Assembly (NCBI GenBank): GCA_023159155.1 | Contig: JAJNNX010000009.1 | Location: forward strand, 186,001 to 250,000 | Length of the DNA stretch: 64,000 nt | Origin: Ustulina deusta | Taxonomy: Eukaryota > Ascomycota > Sordariomycetes > Xylariales > Xylariaceae | Direction: 5' to 3' | Part shown: one piece after another, positions 36,602 to 46,894 of the stretch | Position numbering within the stretch: the stretch's first letter is position 1 | Layout of the letters: each line of letters starts with the position of its first letter | The notes under the pieces: model-generated | Databases searched by the model: none | Seen by the model: only the letters and a program-made list of their open reading frames with translations | What the model was told of the DNA's origin: nothing | Made by a program: the position numbers and the translations under genes

Positions 36602-37756
36602 CTAGATAGTAGCATTGCATGATAAATGGTTGGTTAGGTCAAGTTATGCATGCCCCCTTTGCTTCTCGAGCTTAGTTCCCCAGTTCTGACGAGCTTACTC
36701 TATACTCTAATTAGTGTCTTCGGGGATTTCGAGAATCTTGACAATATTAGCTATGCAAATATTTTTTGGAATTTCTAAGCAGCAAAATTGAACACCCGGT
36801 GCAAGGGCCTCTACTGACTCATCGTGGCGGTGCAGTATTCCCCTGGAAAAGTCAAAGGAATAACAATAGTCGGAAAGCATAATGCTCCCAATTGTTATCA
36901 CGCAAAGATTACCAATGTGGGCATGAATATTCCTTCAGCTGCCAAGATTACGACCCATAGACAAGCAATATTAAACACTCGCACGAAGGTGTCTGCGGAC
37001 TCATCGCGACGACGTATCGGCGTAGTAAACCTGAGGCTGAAAACCGACATATATATTTTATATCATGATTTTCCAGCACTTCTACGACTGGAGTATATTT
37101 GACTCATCCTACATGGGCTCATAATTCGCAGCTGTAATAATAACTTTTTACTAAAAAGCTTTTCAGAAAACCATCACCATTCCCTTTTGCTTCGGCTCAT
37201 TCGGATCGCCAATTAGCTTAAAACAACCATTATACACGGAAAGTTAAGTGTTTAAATTGTATAGAAAACATGATAGCGTCCCTAAGTTTAATACACTCTA
37301 AAAATAAAGTTTTCAGGACAACAGTAATTGACATCACTCCACTCTTTAGGCCAGTCATGTTGCCCCTACACTTGGAGATAGGCTAAACCTACACTTCCTA
37401 GTAATTATAGTTATCAGTCTTTTCTCTTAGAGAATCAATTAATCAAGTAAAAGCAATAAGAAATATAAATTTATTTGTAATGCTAGCTATGTTATAGATG
37501 CGACTCTGTTTCTCGCGAAAATCAAAGGCCTATGATATTTATACCCCCTTATGAATAGGTAAAGCCACCAAGTGGCTCACACATGTACTAAGCCCCTGTG
37601 ATCCACTCATACCACTTCAGTACTACAATCTTTGCTTTTTATATTAAACATTATTATCTCCTAACAACATTTTCTTTCAATAAACTGCATACTTATTCGT
37701 TTTATAGTCTGTATTTAGCAAGTCTACCACAACCTGCATTCATAATAAGCGTCAAA
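36602..37756. other. Intergenic region
   Basis: About 1.15 kb. A 92-codon frame at 36824-37102 has no family features. Two similar short blocks (GACTCATCGTGGCGG near 36816 and GACTCATCGCGACGA near 36997) repeat within it. Otherwise nothing is supported. The last 150 bases are the promoter and 5' UTR of the next gene. Confidence 0.35.
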
Positions 37757-38557
37757 ATGGCAACATCCGACACGGAATCTAGCGATGGCTTGAAGGTTCT
37801 CCATGCTGGTCTCTTCCGCATGGGCACCCACTCTATGGCCAAGGCGTACCGCATCCTCGGCTTCAAAACCTTCCATGCCCTCGATGAGTCTTTGCGTGGA
37901 AATTGGGTTGAGCTGGAGAAAGCCGCAGAAGCAACTTGGCCGTCTGTCCCAAACGCCCGCCCGAGGCCGCCGTTCATGCGCGACGACTGGGACAAGCTGT
38001 GGGGCAATGAGTATGAAGTAGTCTGCGACACGTCGGCACCATTTACTCTTGAGCTGTTCAAGGCGTACCCGAATGCTAAAGTCGTGATTGTTCAGCGAGA
38101 CTATGACTCCTGGTGGCCAAGCTTCCAATCTGAGATTCTCAATAACCTTTTCATTCCCTTTTCCGAGTTCCAGATGTTTCTTGCCTGGCACACTATAGGC
38201 TTTCGAGCTGGCCACGCGGTGAGGAAGCTCGTCTGCGGACTCTTCAACGCCAAGACAAAGGGAGAGATCGAGGCGCATGGCCGGGAGACATACGACAGAT
38301 TCTTCCAGGAGCTGCGAGATGCCGTGCCACCCGAGAGACGGCTGGAATACAAGATGGGGTCTGGTTGGGAACCCCTTTGTGAGTTTCTTGGTAAGGACGT
38401 CCCAGACGTGCCCTTCCCATTCGCGAATGAGCAGAATGTGCACGCGGCGAGCGTCGAGGGGAAAAGGAGAACGATCAATTCTGCCATATCAAAAACTGTT
38501 GCTGTGGGTATTGTGAGTGTTGCGGTTGCTGGGGCTAGCTGGTGGTTTCTGGTCTGA
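37757..38557 (+). CDS. Sulfotransferase-like P-loop protein, tail-anchored
   Basis: A single exon of 266 residues. The frame is open further upstream from a GTG at 37598, but the ATG at 37757 has a good context (GTCAAAATGG) and starts just before the conserved domain. VLHAGLFRMGTHSMAKAYRIL near the N-terminus is the phosphosulfate-binding-loop variant of fungal Sulfotransfer_4 proteins, and KVVIVQRDYDSWW is the second conserved block. The C-terminus ends in a hydrophobic stretch (about VAVGIVSVAVAGASWWFLV), suggesting a tail anchor in a membrane. Fungal members are often mislabelled as NAD-dependent epimerases. Substrate is unknown; whether it transfers sulfate is inferred from the fold only. 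Confidence 0.8.
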   Translation: MATSDTESSDGLKVLHAGLFRMGTHSMAKAYRILGFKTFHALDESLRGNWVELEKAAEATWPSVPNARPRPPFMRDDWDKLWGNEYEVVCDTSAPFTLELFKAYPNAKVVIVQRDYDSWWPSFQSEILNNLFIPFSEFQMFLAWHTIGFRAGHAVRKLVCGLFNAKTKGEIEAHGRETYDRFFQELRDAVPPERRLEYKMGSGWEPLCEFLGKDVPDVPFPFANEQNVHAASVEGKRRTINSAISKTVAVGIVSVAVAGASWWFLV

Positions 38558-38970
38558 AGTTCTGGTCTGAATACTTGAGTACCTAGGTACCTGACCTTTG
38601 ACGATATGCTGGCAGTAATGAACTTCCCCTAATTTGACCCACTGGAGATCTATATCAGTACCTAGTAGAAGACATTGCCGTTTTAGACAGCTTTCAGGCT
38701 CAAGCTATAAATGATCTCGCCAAGCGCGGACTAGGTGCGCCCAGGTGAGCGTTTATTTCAACGTCTCTTATCAAGCAAGCAAGGGTACTTTCTATCGACC
38801 AGATGACCCAACTACGAGCAGAAAACCCACCCTCAGTGTTTCTTGTTTCCTACAGCCTACCTCTGTTACCATGTGTACCGTGTTACCGGGATGTCGCAAC
38901 AGGCAGTCTGGATGCCAGACAACACCACCGCAGGACACGTTCTGTACCTATTATATAAATTGACTTTGGT

Positions 38971-40537
38971 GTGGATATCAAACTTCCGACAATTATTACG
39001 ACCTCGACATCACCCTACTCCCGATTTATAGCAACGACTGCCCGACTAGGTTTCGCCGATGCTATTTTGTCCCTCTTTGAACTTTTGGTTAGCCAAGGAG
39101 CAGCTAATATAGACCAGGTTGTTGCGAATGCTGCCGTCATGAAAACTGGCCTACGTGTCCTGCCCCAGCTTCCTCCTTACGGAATCGATGTAAGGAATTA
39201 CTGGGGTTATGCCTCGTGTAGTGCTGCTCGGTTCAATAATTTCGAAGCCGTGTCGTGCCTATTGGAGGCTGGCGTGGATATCAATGCCAGCATATCTATA
39301 TCGCGGGGCGCAAAGACGATCATCGCCTTTGCAAGTAGTGCTGCGGACTTAAGCCCAACAGACGACTCTCCACCGATGAGGTTGTTGACGAACATTAAGA
39401 TGCTTGCCCACTGGGTCCGTCATGGTGCAAAGTTAAAGCTGAGCCCTTGTGATTCGGACCGCTACGGATTTTTGAAAGAGTTATTAAGGAGTAATGTCTT
39501 TCAGGATCCCCTACGCTTCAATAAGCTAGAGCTTCTCCTAGACTCCGTTACTTGTCCGGAGGACTTAGCAACCGACCAAGAATCGTTACTATCATCGTGG
39601 CACCCCAATTACTCGGGTCCCAATTCCACACCGAGCTTGGCCGCATCTGAATTACTCCTCAGGCGCAGATGCCCTATTCGGAAAGAGTGCTAATTTGCGT
39701 CTTATATCTATTTTGATGGTTGACATGATATTGTCCATGAATTTCTGGACGCTGGGGCTGATGTAAACGCACCTTCGAAAGAAATAACGAGACGCATTAA
39801 TTCCAAAGTTATTGATATCCAACGATATCCACTCCAAACCACAGCCGAAAAGGGATATGGAGAGCTACTAGATAGCCCAGTTGCTCAAAAGGGAGGCGAA
39901 TATCAACTAACCCGCAACCGGCTTTCGAGGTGTCAGGGACCAGGGTCACAGGAGGATAGAAGCTACCCCTGTAGGGTTGTACTATAGGATATATCTATAT
40001 AAAGGACTGCCTCCCCCCCTAACAAATACTGGGAGAAGGGAGATCAGGAATCAATGATATTGAGCCCTTACCCATACACTTCTATCCACCTGTGACCTAC
40101 CTTCACTCTGGGACATCCACCCCTGACACGAGGACTGATGGCGCTTCAAGGTGCCTGCCAATGGGAGCAGAGTACGCAAGCTGGACTTGATTAAATTTCT
40201 ACTCGATCAAGGTGCAGACAGTAATGCTTCTCCAGCAAAATTGACGGCGCTGCAAATCGCGGCACGTAACGGTGATATAGGGTCTGCTCTTGTGCTGCTT
40301 GAGCACGGTGCTAACATCGATGCACCGCCTGCGAAGAAGTATGGTTTTTGTGCTTTAGATGACGCTGCTAGCGAGTGGAGGCTCGACACGGTAAAGTTAC
40401 AGCTGAGCATGGCAGCTCACAGTGATGGTCAAGGAGCAACCGGTTGTGGTGGCGAAGGCGTTTCGGAGGTCAGGTATCTATCTTCGTGTAGCGTTTCGTT
40501 GGGCGAAGGCGCATTCGCTCTTCGGCGTCACCGGTGA
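38971..40537 (+). pseudogene. Ankyrin-repeat pseudogene, interrupted by a solo LTR
   Basis: The frame at 38971-39690 encodes ankyrin-like helices (AVSCLLEAGVDINAS, LLTNIKMLAHWVRHGA). It is stopped by TAA at 39691-39693 and TGA at 39721-39723, then continues in the same frame with IVHEFLDAGADVNAPS. A 198-bp solo LTR follows. Beyond it, in another frame, come clear repeats (LIKFLLDQGADSNAS, ALQIAARNGDIG, LVLLEHGANIDAPP) and then decay. No ATG opens the first segment, so the 5' end is missing or degraded. Two nonsense codons, one insertion and at least one frameshift make a functional product impossible. Confidence 0.78.
39931..40128. mobile_element. Solo LTR (198 bp) in the ankyrin pseudogene
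   Basis: It starts TGTCAGGG and ends CCCTGACA (perfect 8-bp terminal inverted repeat). It is flanked by CGAGG on both sides (39926-39930 and 40129-40133). It is unrelated by eye to the other LTR families here and not A+T-biased. Confidence 0.85.
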
Positions 40538-41453
40538 TGTACTTATATAAATTAACCCTTGAGAACGGGGAATTAGGATTCGTAATGAACACACCAGAAC
40601 TATCCATAGCCTTACACATGGGCGGAGAGAGGCAATACCATTGAAGACATCGATGAGCATACCAGGGAACCAGTCGTGTTATCTTGAGATCCCCTATCCG
40701 TAATTATCGTGATGAAGTCTTGATTTATGTCTATGTTCAATTTGATACGCACTAGAGTCTCTTCAGGACAGTGAATAGTAATTTTCCTGTGCGCCACAAG
40801 ATAACTCGGATACTCCCTCAACTATAGGCCGCCGGTCAGTGGACTTGAGTCATACACTGCAATGTATTGGAACTTTTAGCAATAGTCTCATTTTCTAATG
40901 CTGTTAGGAGAGAAGGTTTAATTACCGTAAGACTTGGTCGGTGTTGAAGGAGTGAGCTAGCTTCTACTCGAATTAGACTACGACTTGATCACAACCTATA
41001 CTAAGAGTATATAAGACATCCCTAGAATAGAGAGTCCCACGATGACAAGACATGAGTTCGGATTTGTACTCCCAGCGACAGCAACCCTTTTAGTAATTTG
41101 ATAGGGTCAATTATGTTACCAGCATTTCATCTCTCGTCGTGCACCCGAGCTAGGAGAACCTCATTACTTGGTGCTCTCTTTATGATATAACTAACTGAGC
41201 TGTGTATTCCAATTAGCGAGATTTTATTTCACCATGCGGCAGATGCTTACCTATTCAGCCAGATATCGCGCGCCGACACGTCTATTATTTTGGCGACATA
41301 TCGGCTAAACCCAATGACCACGACTTCGCGTCCGGCGCTCCATGTCTGAAAACAGCCGACGCTGACAAGTCAGGGGGCAACACCACGCCTGTTTTACCCA
41401 AACAACAGGTTTTATCATCAGCATTTGTCATTCTGCACCTTGGCTAACCCTGA
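40538..41453. other. Intergenic region
   Basis: About 0.9 kb between the ankyrin pseudogene and the convergent Y14 gene. I see no further ankyrin motif and no supported gene. Confidence 0.4.
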
Positions 41454-42075
41454 TCACTGCCCATCATTATCATCTCGTTCTCGTTCTCGTTCTCGTTCCC
41501 GTCCGGCATCTGGGCTGCGGCTGCGACTCCTGCCACGACCACCCCGATGTGACTGTCGATTTCCCCGTCCTCCCTTGCCCGGCGGCGGTCGAACGAATGC
41601 GAAGTCAACGTAGATGGTCTGGTCGAGCAGTTTCGTCTCGTGCGCGCCGTCAATAGCCGCTCGTGCCTCTTGGAGCGTCGGGTATTCGATGAGCGCGTAT
41701 CCCTACATCGATGAAAGGCTGCGATTAGCATTCAATCTACTTCAATTGCCCTTCAATGGCTGTGCTCTCAGGCGAGACGGCCGTGGGCAACCAGCATGAG
41801 ACGAGGACTGAGAGACAGTCAATGGCACGGCGTACCTTGACATAGCCGCTCCGGCGGTCGAGATTCAGATGGAGGTTCTTGATCTCGCCGAAATCGGCGA
41901 ACTTGTCGTGCAGGGCCTCCTCGTCGGCCTCCTCGTGCACATTGGTGACCATGATGATCCAGCCCTCGATGGAGCGCACGGCAGTGGCCTTCGCGTGTGT
42001 CTGCATGTCGCCCACCTTGGCCTGGGCGGTCTGGGGAGAGCCAGGCTCGTCGACGTCCATTTCCACGTCCGCCAT
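41454..42075 (-). CDS. RNA-binding protein Y14/RBM8A, exon junction complex
   Basis: Complement of exons 42075-41836 and 41702-41454; 162 residues. The 133-bp intron has GT at 41835-41834 and TAG at 41705-41703. The frame is also open from a GTG three codons earlier; ATG at 42075 is the start. Residues about 38-120 form one [16 protein letters not shown] (RNP2 region), [28 protein letters not shown] (RNP1), [10 protein letters not shown]. This is the Y14 signature; in the family the RRM face binds Mago, and the heterodimer is part of the exon junction complex on spliced mRNA in the nucleus. The C-terminal tail is rich in RG, SR and RE repeats. The last comes from a GTTCTC microsatellite at about 41470-41500. 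Confidence 0.9.
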
Positions 42076-42838
42076 GTTGGACACGTGTATAATATACGGA
42101 TTCGAAGGTTGGGAGGACGAAATGGCTGCAAAGAATCCCGATTGCTTACGGTTTCGGCCTTGGTGGATTGGTTGTCGAGGGAATGGGAATGCGAACTATG
42201 GTGGGGAGGGGGGCCACTATCTGGCGTATTCAGCAGGTGGCAATCAGCTGCAAGAAGCGCCTCAATTGTTGCCGCCACCACCCCACACTCACAAGACAAA
42301 CTTGCCTGCCTAGACCTACCTAGGTACCTTAGGTACCTAGGTAAGTACCTACTTAGGTAATAAGCTCCACCTCTCGATTCAAGCTGGATTAGGTACCTAA
42401 CCTATCAAATAGACATCGCGTCGTCCGACTAGCAAGAGTCTAGAAATTTTGAGGGTGACCTGGTTCCACATATTCCAGCTTTTCGTTCAATTGAGAATCA
42501 TGAAAAAAAGGGCAAAACAACGGAGAAGCTAAGGTGAGATTATACAGTATCTAGTATATATACCCTAAACAATTCAGTGGTGGGAAGGGGTTGTTGTATT
42601 ATAAATATCTCTCAGGTACTGTTCGATATAGTGTGTAGGTAGGTATCTTCAGGTAAAGCATTGAACTTGAATCAGTACCTGTCACTAATGGAAAGGTCAT
42701 ATATATTCTCTCAGACTATAGGAAAAGTACGAAGCGAGTGTGTGTATGCAACCCCTGGTTGTGGTATCCAAGTCGCCTACTCCATTACACCACATCTTTA
42801 GCATCGATACCGCGCCCGATCGCTACAAGACGGCAAAG
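42076..42838. other. Intergenic region with TACCTAGG-type repeat
   Basis: 5' flank of the Y14 gene and 3' flank of the original F-box gene. It contains the TAGGTACC repeat listed next and no supported gene. Confidence 0.45.
42308..42360. repeat. Palindromic CCTAGGTA/TACCTAGG cluster
   Basis: Five or more overlapping copies of ACCTAGGTACC-type palindromes. Shorter copies occur near 38580, 42393, 52068, 57895, 57985 and 61785, all in intergenic DNA. Confidence 0.8.
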
Positions 42839-42985
42839 TTAATATACTATCCACCCTGTCTGGGAAAACTCCAGCTGCTCCAGTTTTTGCAACGCCTCGA
42901 CCCGGCTACGATCCCATAACGCAAACCCAACATCTCTCCACAGCTCTATACGACGATACCGTAAGTAAAACAGTTCATTTTCTTC
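42839..42985 (-). pseudogene. Severed C-terminal segment of the F-box-like gene
   Basis: From the LINE target duplication, the minus strand continues the exact frame of the F-box-like gene for 48 codons to a TAA at 42839-42841 (EENELFYLRYRR...GFALWDRSRVEAL...GWIVY). The YLRYRRIELWRDVGFALWDR pattern resembles the C-terminal end of fungal F-box-like proteins. With residues 1-365 upstream of the LINE, the pre-insertion protein would be 413 residues. The fragment now lies after the LINE 3' end, so it is probably not translated. Confidence 0.8.
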
Positions 42986-42997
42986 ATGTCGCGTGTA
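42984..42997. repeat. LINE target-site duplication, 3' copy
   Basis: TCATGTCGCGTGTA, identical to 48678-48691. Bases on either side differ, so the duplication is 14 bp. Confidence 0.92.
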
Positions 42998-43198
42998 TTT
43001 ATTTATATTTATTTATTTAACATTAACGTGGGTGCTGTCCCTAGTTAGGGCTAACCACGCCTCCCAGAGCCATACATCGCAGGGTTATGGAGGGTTCTAC
43101 ATTATTATGTATTACATCTCAGTGCTGCTCACGTGCCTATCCACGCTATTGCAGGGTCTGGGTCTATCCAACCCGTCCTTGTTTCTCTCTTATGTTGA

Positions 43199-46100
43199 TT
43201 ATCTCGGGCATATTTTCATGAAGAAGTCGGTCTTCTCCACGAACGTTGCCCATTCCACGCTCTCGTCCCCTAGAAATGTTGAATATGCCGCCCTCGGTGT
43301 CCGAGTCGGCATCAGCCTGTGTTTCCGCAATCGTCCGCAGAAGAAGATATGCTGGGGGCTTTTCCTTTCCCCACAGCTGCAATGGTTGTTTGAGTCAATA
43401 TGACGAAAGCGTTCGTGATATTGGGCGAAGTCGCCGTGCCCGGATCTTGCTGCTAGCAGCCTATGTATTGTCTTTCTCTTAAAAGGGGCTAGATGTTTCG
43501 AAACTGCTGTGTGAGTTCTGACTCCTTCGTATCTTGGCTCGCTTTGTGTTTCCCACCAGTCCATAAACTCTTTCTTTTTCTGTTTGTTGACAAACCGTCG
43601 AGCCCATGCCACCGTTGGTGCGTTCGCAGCGCCCACGGCCAGCATAGCACCCTCCTTTGCGAGCTTGTCGGCAGCTTCGTTACCTTCGATGTCTTTGTGG
43701 CCCGGCATCCATTTGACGGTGACACCTGGTCCGTGTGCTTTAGCCAGTTCCTTAAAACGTATGAATTCGTTTCTCGATGACTCCGGTGGATTCCCGTTCA
43801 GTCCATCCACGACCGATGTGTTGTCTAGACAAACGAATATTCGCTTGCTGCGCCCGATCGCCCTTGCTGCTGCCAGCCCCATCAGTGCGCCATATACCTC
43901 GGCGTCTACCACCTCGGCTTGTAATAGCCTGCCTTTGCCCCTGTATACCTCTTGAGTGGAGCCGCCTTTTCTGATTGTGTAGCCCCAGCCTGTGCGAGTG
44001 AGGCCTTGTTCCGTTAACTGAGATCCGTCTGAGTAGACTACCAGGTCATTGGTCTGGTCTCTTTGCCTGAGCCAGTCTCGGAAGAGCGTGGCTTCTTCTT
44101 CCTTGTCGCCTCGGTTAGGTGGCTTTGCGAATGATGGTTTGCTCATAGCTGGTCGCGCAAACGTGGGGACAAGCTGGTGACACTTCTGTAGCCTTGTCGC
44201 ATTCTTTCGTGCTTGTACAGGGAGACGCCTTACAAGCGGGTGGTTCTTGTCAACTCGGCCAAGCCTAAGGCCATGGCGTCGCCTGATTGATTCGGCAAGG
44301 ATCTCCGCCGGGGGGATCTGCGACTCAAAGTGCAGGATATGTAAGGGGTGTGTTTTCCAAACAGGCAGAACTGCCCGCATAGCTGTTCGCAGCACCGCAT
44401 CTATCTGCCGTAGCTGTTGCTTCACGCGGCAGGACGACTTCGACTCGTCCTTGTTCGTCTTGTCGAGACCCGGGTACCAGGCCTCCAGGCCATGAGTGAG
44501 GATCGGTATTACGCATGCGGTTACAGCCTTCCGTGCTGACTCCACCGGGAGTCCTCGGGCGGTATTGCATAGCCTCCGGATGTGGTTGGCTACGCGGCTT
44601 GCTTTGGTCGCCCAGTGCGTGACGTGGTCTTTGAACTTGAGTTTCCTGTCGAGTAGAATGCCCAGCCAGCGCATCGACGGCTCGGCCGTTTTCTCGTGGG
44701 TGCCGTGCCAAATCGGAGGGTTGTCGGTGTTTCTTTTTCTTGAGAAATGCATTACCTCTGTCTTCGCTGGGTCAAACTCGATCGCGTTATCAGTTCCCCA
44801 TTCGATGAGCTCGCGTAGTTCTCGAGTCGCTTCGGTTGCTGTTTCCTCTAGCGTCTCTCCGATGTTCAGAATACTAACATCATCTGCATAGCCAAAGCGC
44901 CTTTTCCTGGTCCCCAGCTGTCGGCAGATAGGTTCTGTATATAGCATATACAGGATAGGGGACGCCGGCGACCCTTGTGGCAATCCACACTGGAGGGGTT
45001 CGATGTCTGTGACCGCGTCTTCGAAACGGATCCTGGCAGAGCGGGTTGTCATGAACGACTGGACCCATCTTATGAGGAGGTCGGGCCAACCTTGCGATCT
45101 CATCCGGACGACGAGTCTGCCAACAAGCGCGGCATCAAAAGCGCCCTTAACATCCGCCGTGCACAGCGTCGCAACCATGCCTTGATCAAGAGCTTGTTCG
45201 ATATCGTGGATAAGCGCCGCCACCAAGTCGGTGGCGGCTCTCTTGGGAAGTGCCCCAAAGTGCTGTGGCGCTAGGGTGCCGCTTTCAATAACGGTCCATG
45301 CGATCCTTCGTGCTACTAGCCGCTCGAGACCCTTTCCCAGGCATGATAGTAACGAGATGGGTCGGTAGGCCCTGGGATCGGAGTAGTTCGCTTTGCCTGG
45401 TTTTGGGATCATGACAACTTCGGCTACCTTGAAAGGTCGCGGGTGGTGTCCGGCCGTTAGGCACCTCTGGAAAAGGTCCGTGACATGTGTCCCAACAATA
45501 GGCCAGCATGCTTTTAGAATTCGAACCGTAAGACCGTCTACGCCTGGGGAGGTACTCTTCGCACCAATCGTACATGACTCGACTTCGCTCGGGGAAATAT
45601 GTTCTTCGAAAGGAATGGGTGATCTGTCGGGCGTGAGCTGTACCTTCCATGGCTCTGGGATGTCGTTGGTCGCGCTGTTCCTTTCCAGCGTCGCTTTTCG
45701 CAGTGCTTGGGCCTTGCCCAGCTGTGACTCGATGACGGAATCACCCACGATGATTGGTGGCGAGCTGAGTCCTGTGGTAAGTCTGTACCAGGATACAATC
45801 TTGAACACGTCTTTTGGCGCTTTGGCACCGTCGATGAGGGAGTGCCAGTATTGCTGTTTCGCTCGCCGTGTGACCTTTCGGAATTCCCGTCGGGCCATGA
45901 TCTTGTCCTCCTGGCTGGTCCCGGCCCTCGTCGCCTTCCTATACCGAGTAAGGCCGGTCGCGCAGTCGTCATTCCACCAAACGTTGATCCCGAACTTGGA
46001 TGGCTTCTTGCCGACCATTTTGACAGCACCTTGGATAAGATCGACTATGGCCTGGGCGAAGCGGTCCAGATCTTCGGCGCTGGAGCCTAACGGCGGGAGT

Positions 46101-46894
46101 TCATGGATCCTATCTTTTACTGTGCTCGCGAGCTCAGGCAGTCGATCGTCCGGGACAGTCCATTTCTTATTTCCAGGACGGCGGCTGAGGTCTTTGTTGA
46201 TTGGCACGACGATCCGGAGCGTCTCGTGGTCCGACGTAGAGTGTAGCGCCTCGCTAATTTGAGCCTCCGCCATCGGAACATTCGAAAAGGCCAGATCTAA
46301 CACGTGGCCGCCGTCATGGGTGGCCGCGTTTGGCTCTGAGATCAAATCTAGTCCATGGTCGTGCATGGTTTCCGCAAGGGCTGCTCCGCCGTGATAGTTT
46401 AGATTGTTCTTGTCCCATGAGCTGTCGCCAGCGTTGAAATCCCCCGCCATGACGCAGCCAAACGGTGGTGTCCACGCTTCCAAGATGGCATCGACTCCTC
46501 GTGGATCGTCGCTTGGCCGGTATACACTAGCAAAGGTGATGCCCCTAACCTTGACCCGGGTAATGTCTCTCGTTTTATATGGCTGTAGTTGGTCTGCCTT
46601 GAGATGTTTTCGGACGTATATCAGAGACCTTGGCCTCGTCGCATCGCTATCCCAGGTGTCCGCCGGGGAAAAGATATTGTAATTGGGGTGAGTTTTGACC
46701 GCCATTCTTGTGCGCGGCGGTATGCCCACCCACGGCTCTTGCATTAGTATGATATCTGCTCTTTCGCTGTCGTGATCGGCTAGGTTTAATGCCAATTCAG
46801 TCGGGTCGGTGCTTTTCTGCCCGCCGGCTGCGTTCACTGAGTGTATAACTAGGTGGCCGTGTCGGGTATGTGATGACTTCATTCGCACGTTCAT
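43199..46894 (-). CDS. LINE ORF2: endonuclease, reverse transcriptase, RNase H
   Basis: 1231 residues. N-terminal about 1-230 is an APE-type endonuclease (IILMQEPWV, VMAGDFNAGDSSWD, TSDHETL near the end). The reverse transcriptase is in the middle: MIPKPGKANYSDPRAYRPISLL, CTADVKGAFDAALVGRL, GLPQGSPASPILYMLY and the catalytic FGYADDVSIL at about residue 669. RNase H starts at about 950 (VVYSDGSQL), with DAEVYGALMGL, VCLDNTSVV and KWMPGHKDIEGNEAAD. The C-terminus has a Cys/His cluster (CSCGERKSPQHIFFC). The proteins together carry out target-primed reverse transcription. Its ATG overlaps the ORF1 stop (ATGA at 46891-46894), so translation likely depends on reinitiation. Confidence 0.93.
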   Translation of the reverse strand: MNVRMKSSHTRHGHLVIHSVNAAGGQKSTDPTELALNLADHDSERADIILMQEPWVGIPPRTRMAVKTHPNYNIFSPADTWDSDATRPRSLIYVRKHLKADQLQPYKTRDITRVKVRGITFASVYRPSDDPRGVDAILEAWTPPFGCVMAGDFNAGDSSWDKNNLNYHGGAALAETMHDHGLDLISEPNAATHDGGHVLDLAFSNVPMAEAQISEALHSTSDHETLRIVVPINKDLSRRPGNKKWTVPDDRLPELASTVKDRIHELPPLGSSAEDLDRFAQAIVDLIQGAVKMVGKKPSKFGINVWWNDDCATGLTRYRKATRAGTSQEDKIMARREFRKVTRRAKQQYWHSLIDGAKAPKDVFKIVSWYRLTTGLSSPPIIVGDSVIESQLGKAQALRKATLERNSATNDIPEPWKVQLTPDRSPIPFEEHISPSEVESCTIGAKSTSPGVDGLTVRILKACWPIVGTHVTDLFQRCLTAGHHPRPFKVAEVVMIPKPGKANYSDPRAYRPISLLSCLGKGLERLVARRIAWTVIESGTLAPQHFGALPKRAATDLVAALIHDIEQALDQGMVATLCTADVKGAFDAALVGRLVVRMRSQGWPDLLIRWVQSFMTTRSARIRFEDAVTDIEPLQCGLPQGSPASPILYMLYTEPICRQLGTRKRRFGYADDVSILNIGETLEETATEATRELRELIEWGTDNAIEFDPAKTEVMHFSRKRNTDNPPIWHGTHEKTAEPSMRWLGILLDRKLKFKDHVTHWATKASRVANHIRRLCNTARGLPVESARKAVTACVIPILTHGLEAWYPGLDKTNKDESKSSCRVKQQLRQIDAVLRTAMRAVLPVWKTHPLHILHFESQIPPAEILAESIRRRHGLRLGRVDKNHPLVRRLPVQARKNATRLQKCHQLVPTFARPAMSKPSFAKPPNRGDKEEEATLFRDWLRQRDQTNDLVVYSDGSQLTEQGLTRTGWGYTIRKGGSTQEVYRGKGRLLQAEVVDAEVYGALMGLAAARAIGRSKRIFVCLDNTSVVDGLNGNPPESSRNEFIRFKELAKAHGPGVTVKWMPGHKDIEGNEAADKLAKEGAMLAVGAANAPTVAWARRFVNKQKKKEFMDWWETQSEPRYEGVRTHTAVSKHLAPFKRKTIHRLLAARSGHGDFAQYHERFRHIDSNNHCSCGERKSPQHIFFCGRLRKHRLMPTRTPRAAYSTFLGDESVEWATFVEKTDFFMKICPR

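Noticed and set aside
36824..37102. 92-codon plus frame between two genes
   Set aside because: No motif, no upstream promoter features, odd composition.
42745..42800. Second tRNA-like stretch (TGTAATGGAGTAGGC on the minus strand)
   Set aside because: The anticodon stem has only three pairs and the T-arm consensus is missing; it also lies next to an F-box coding remnant.
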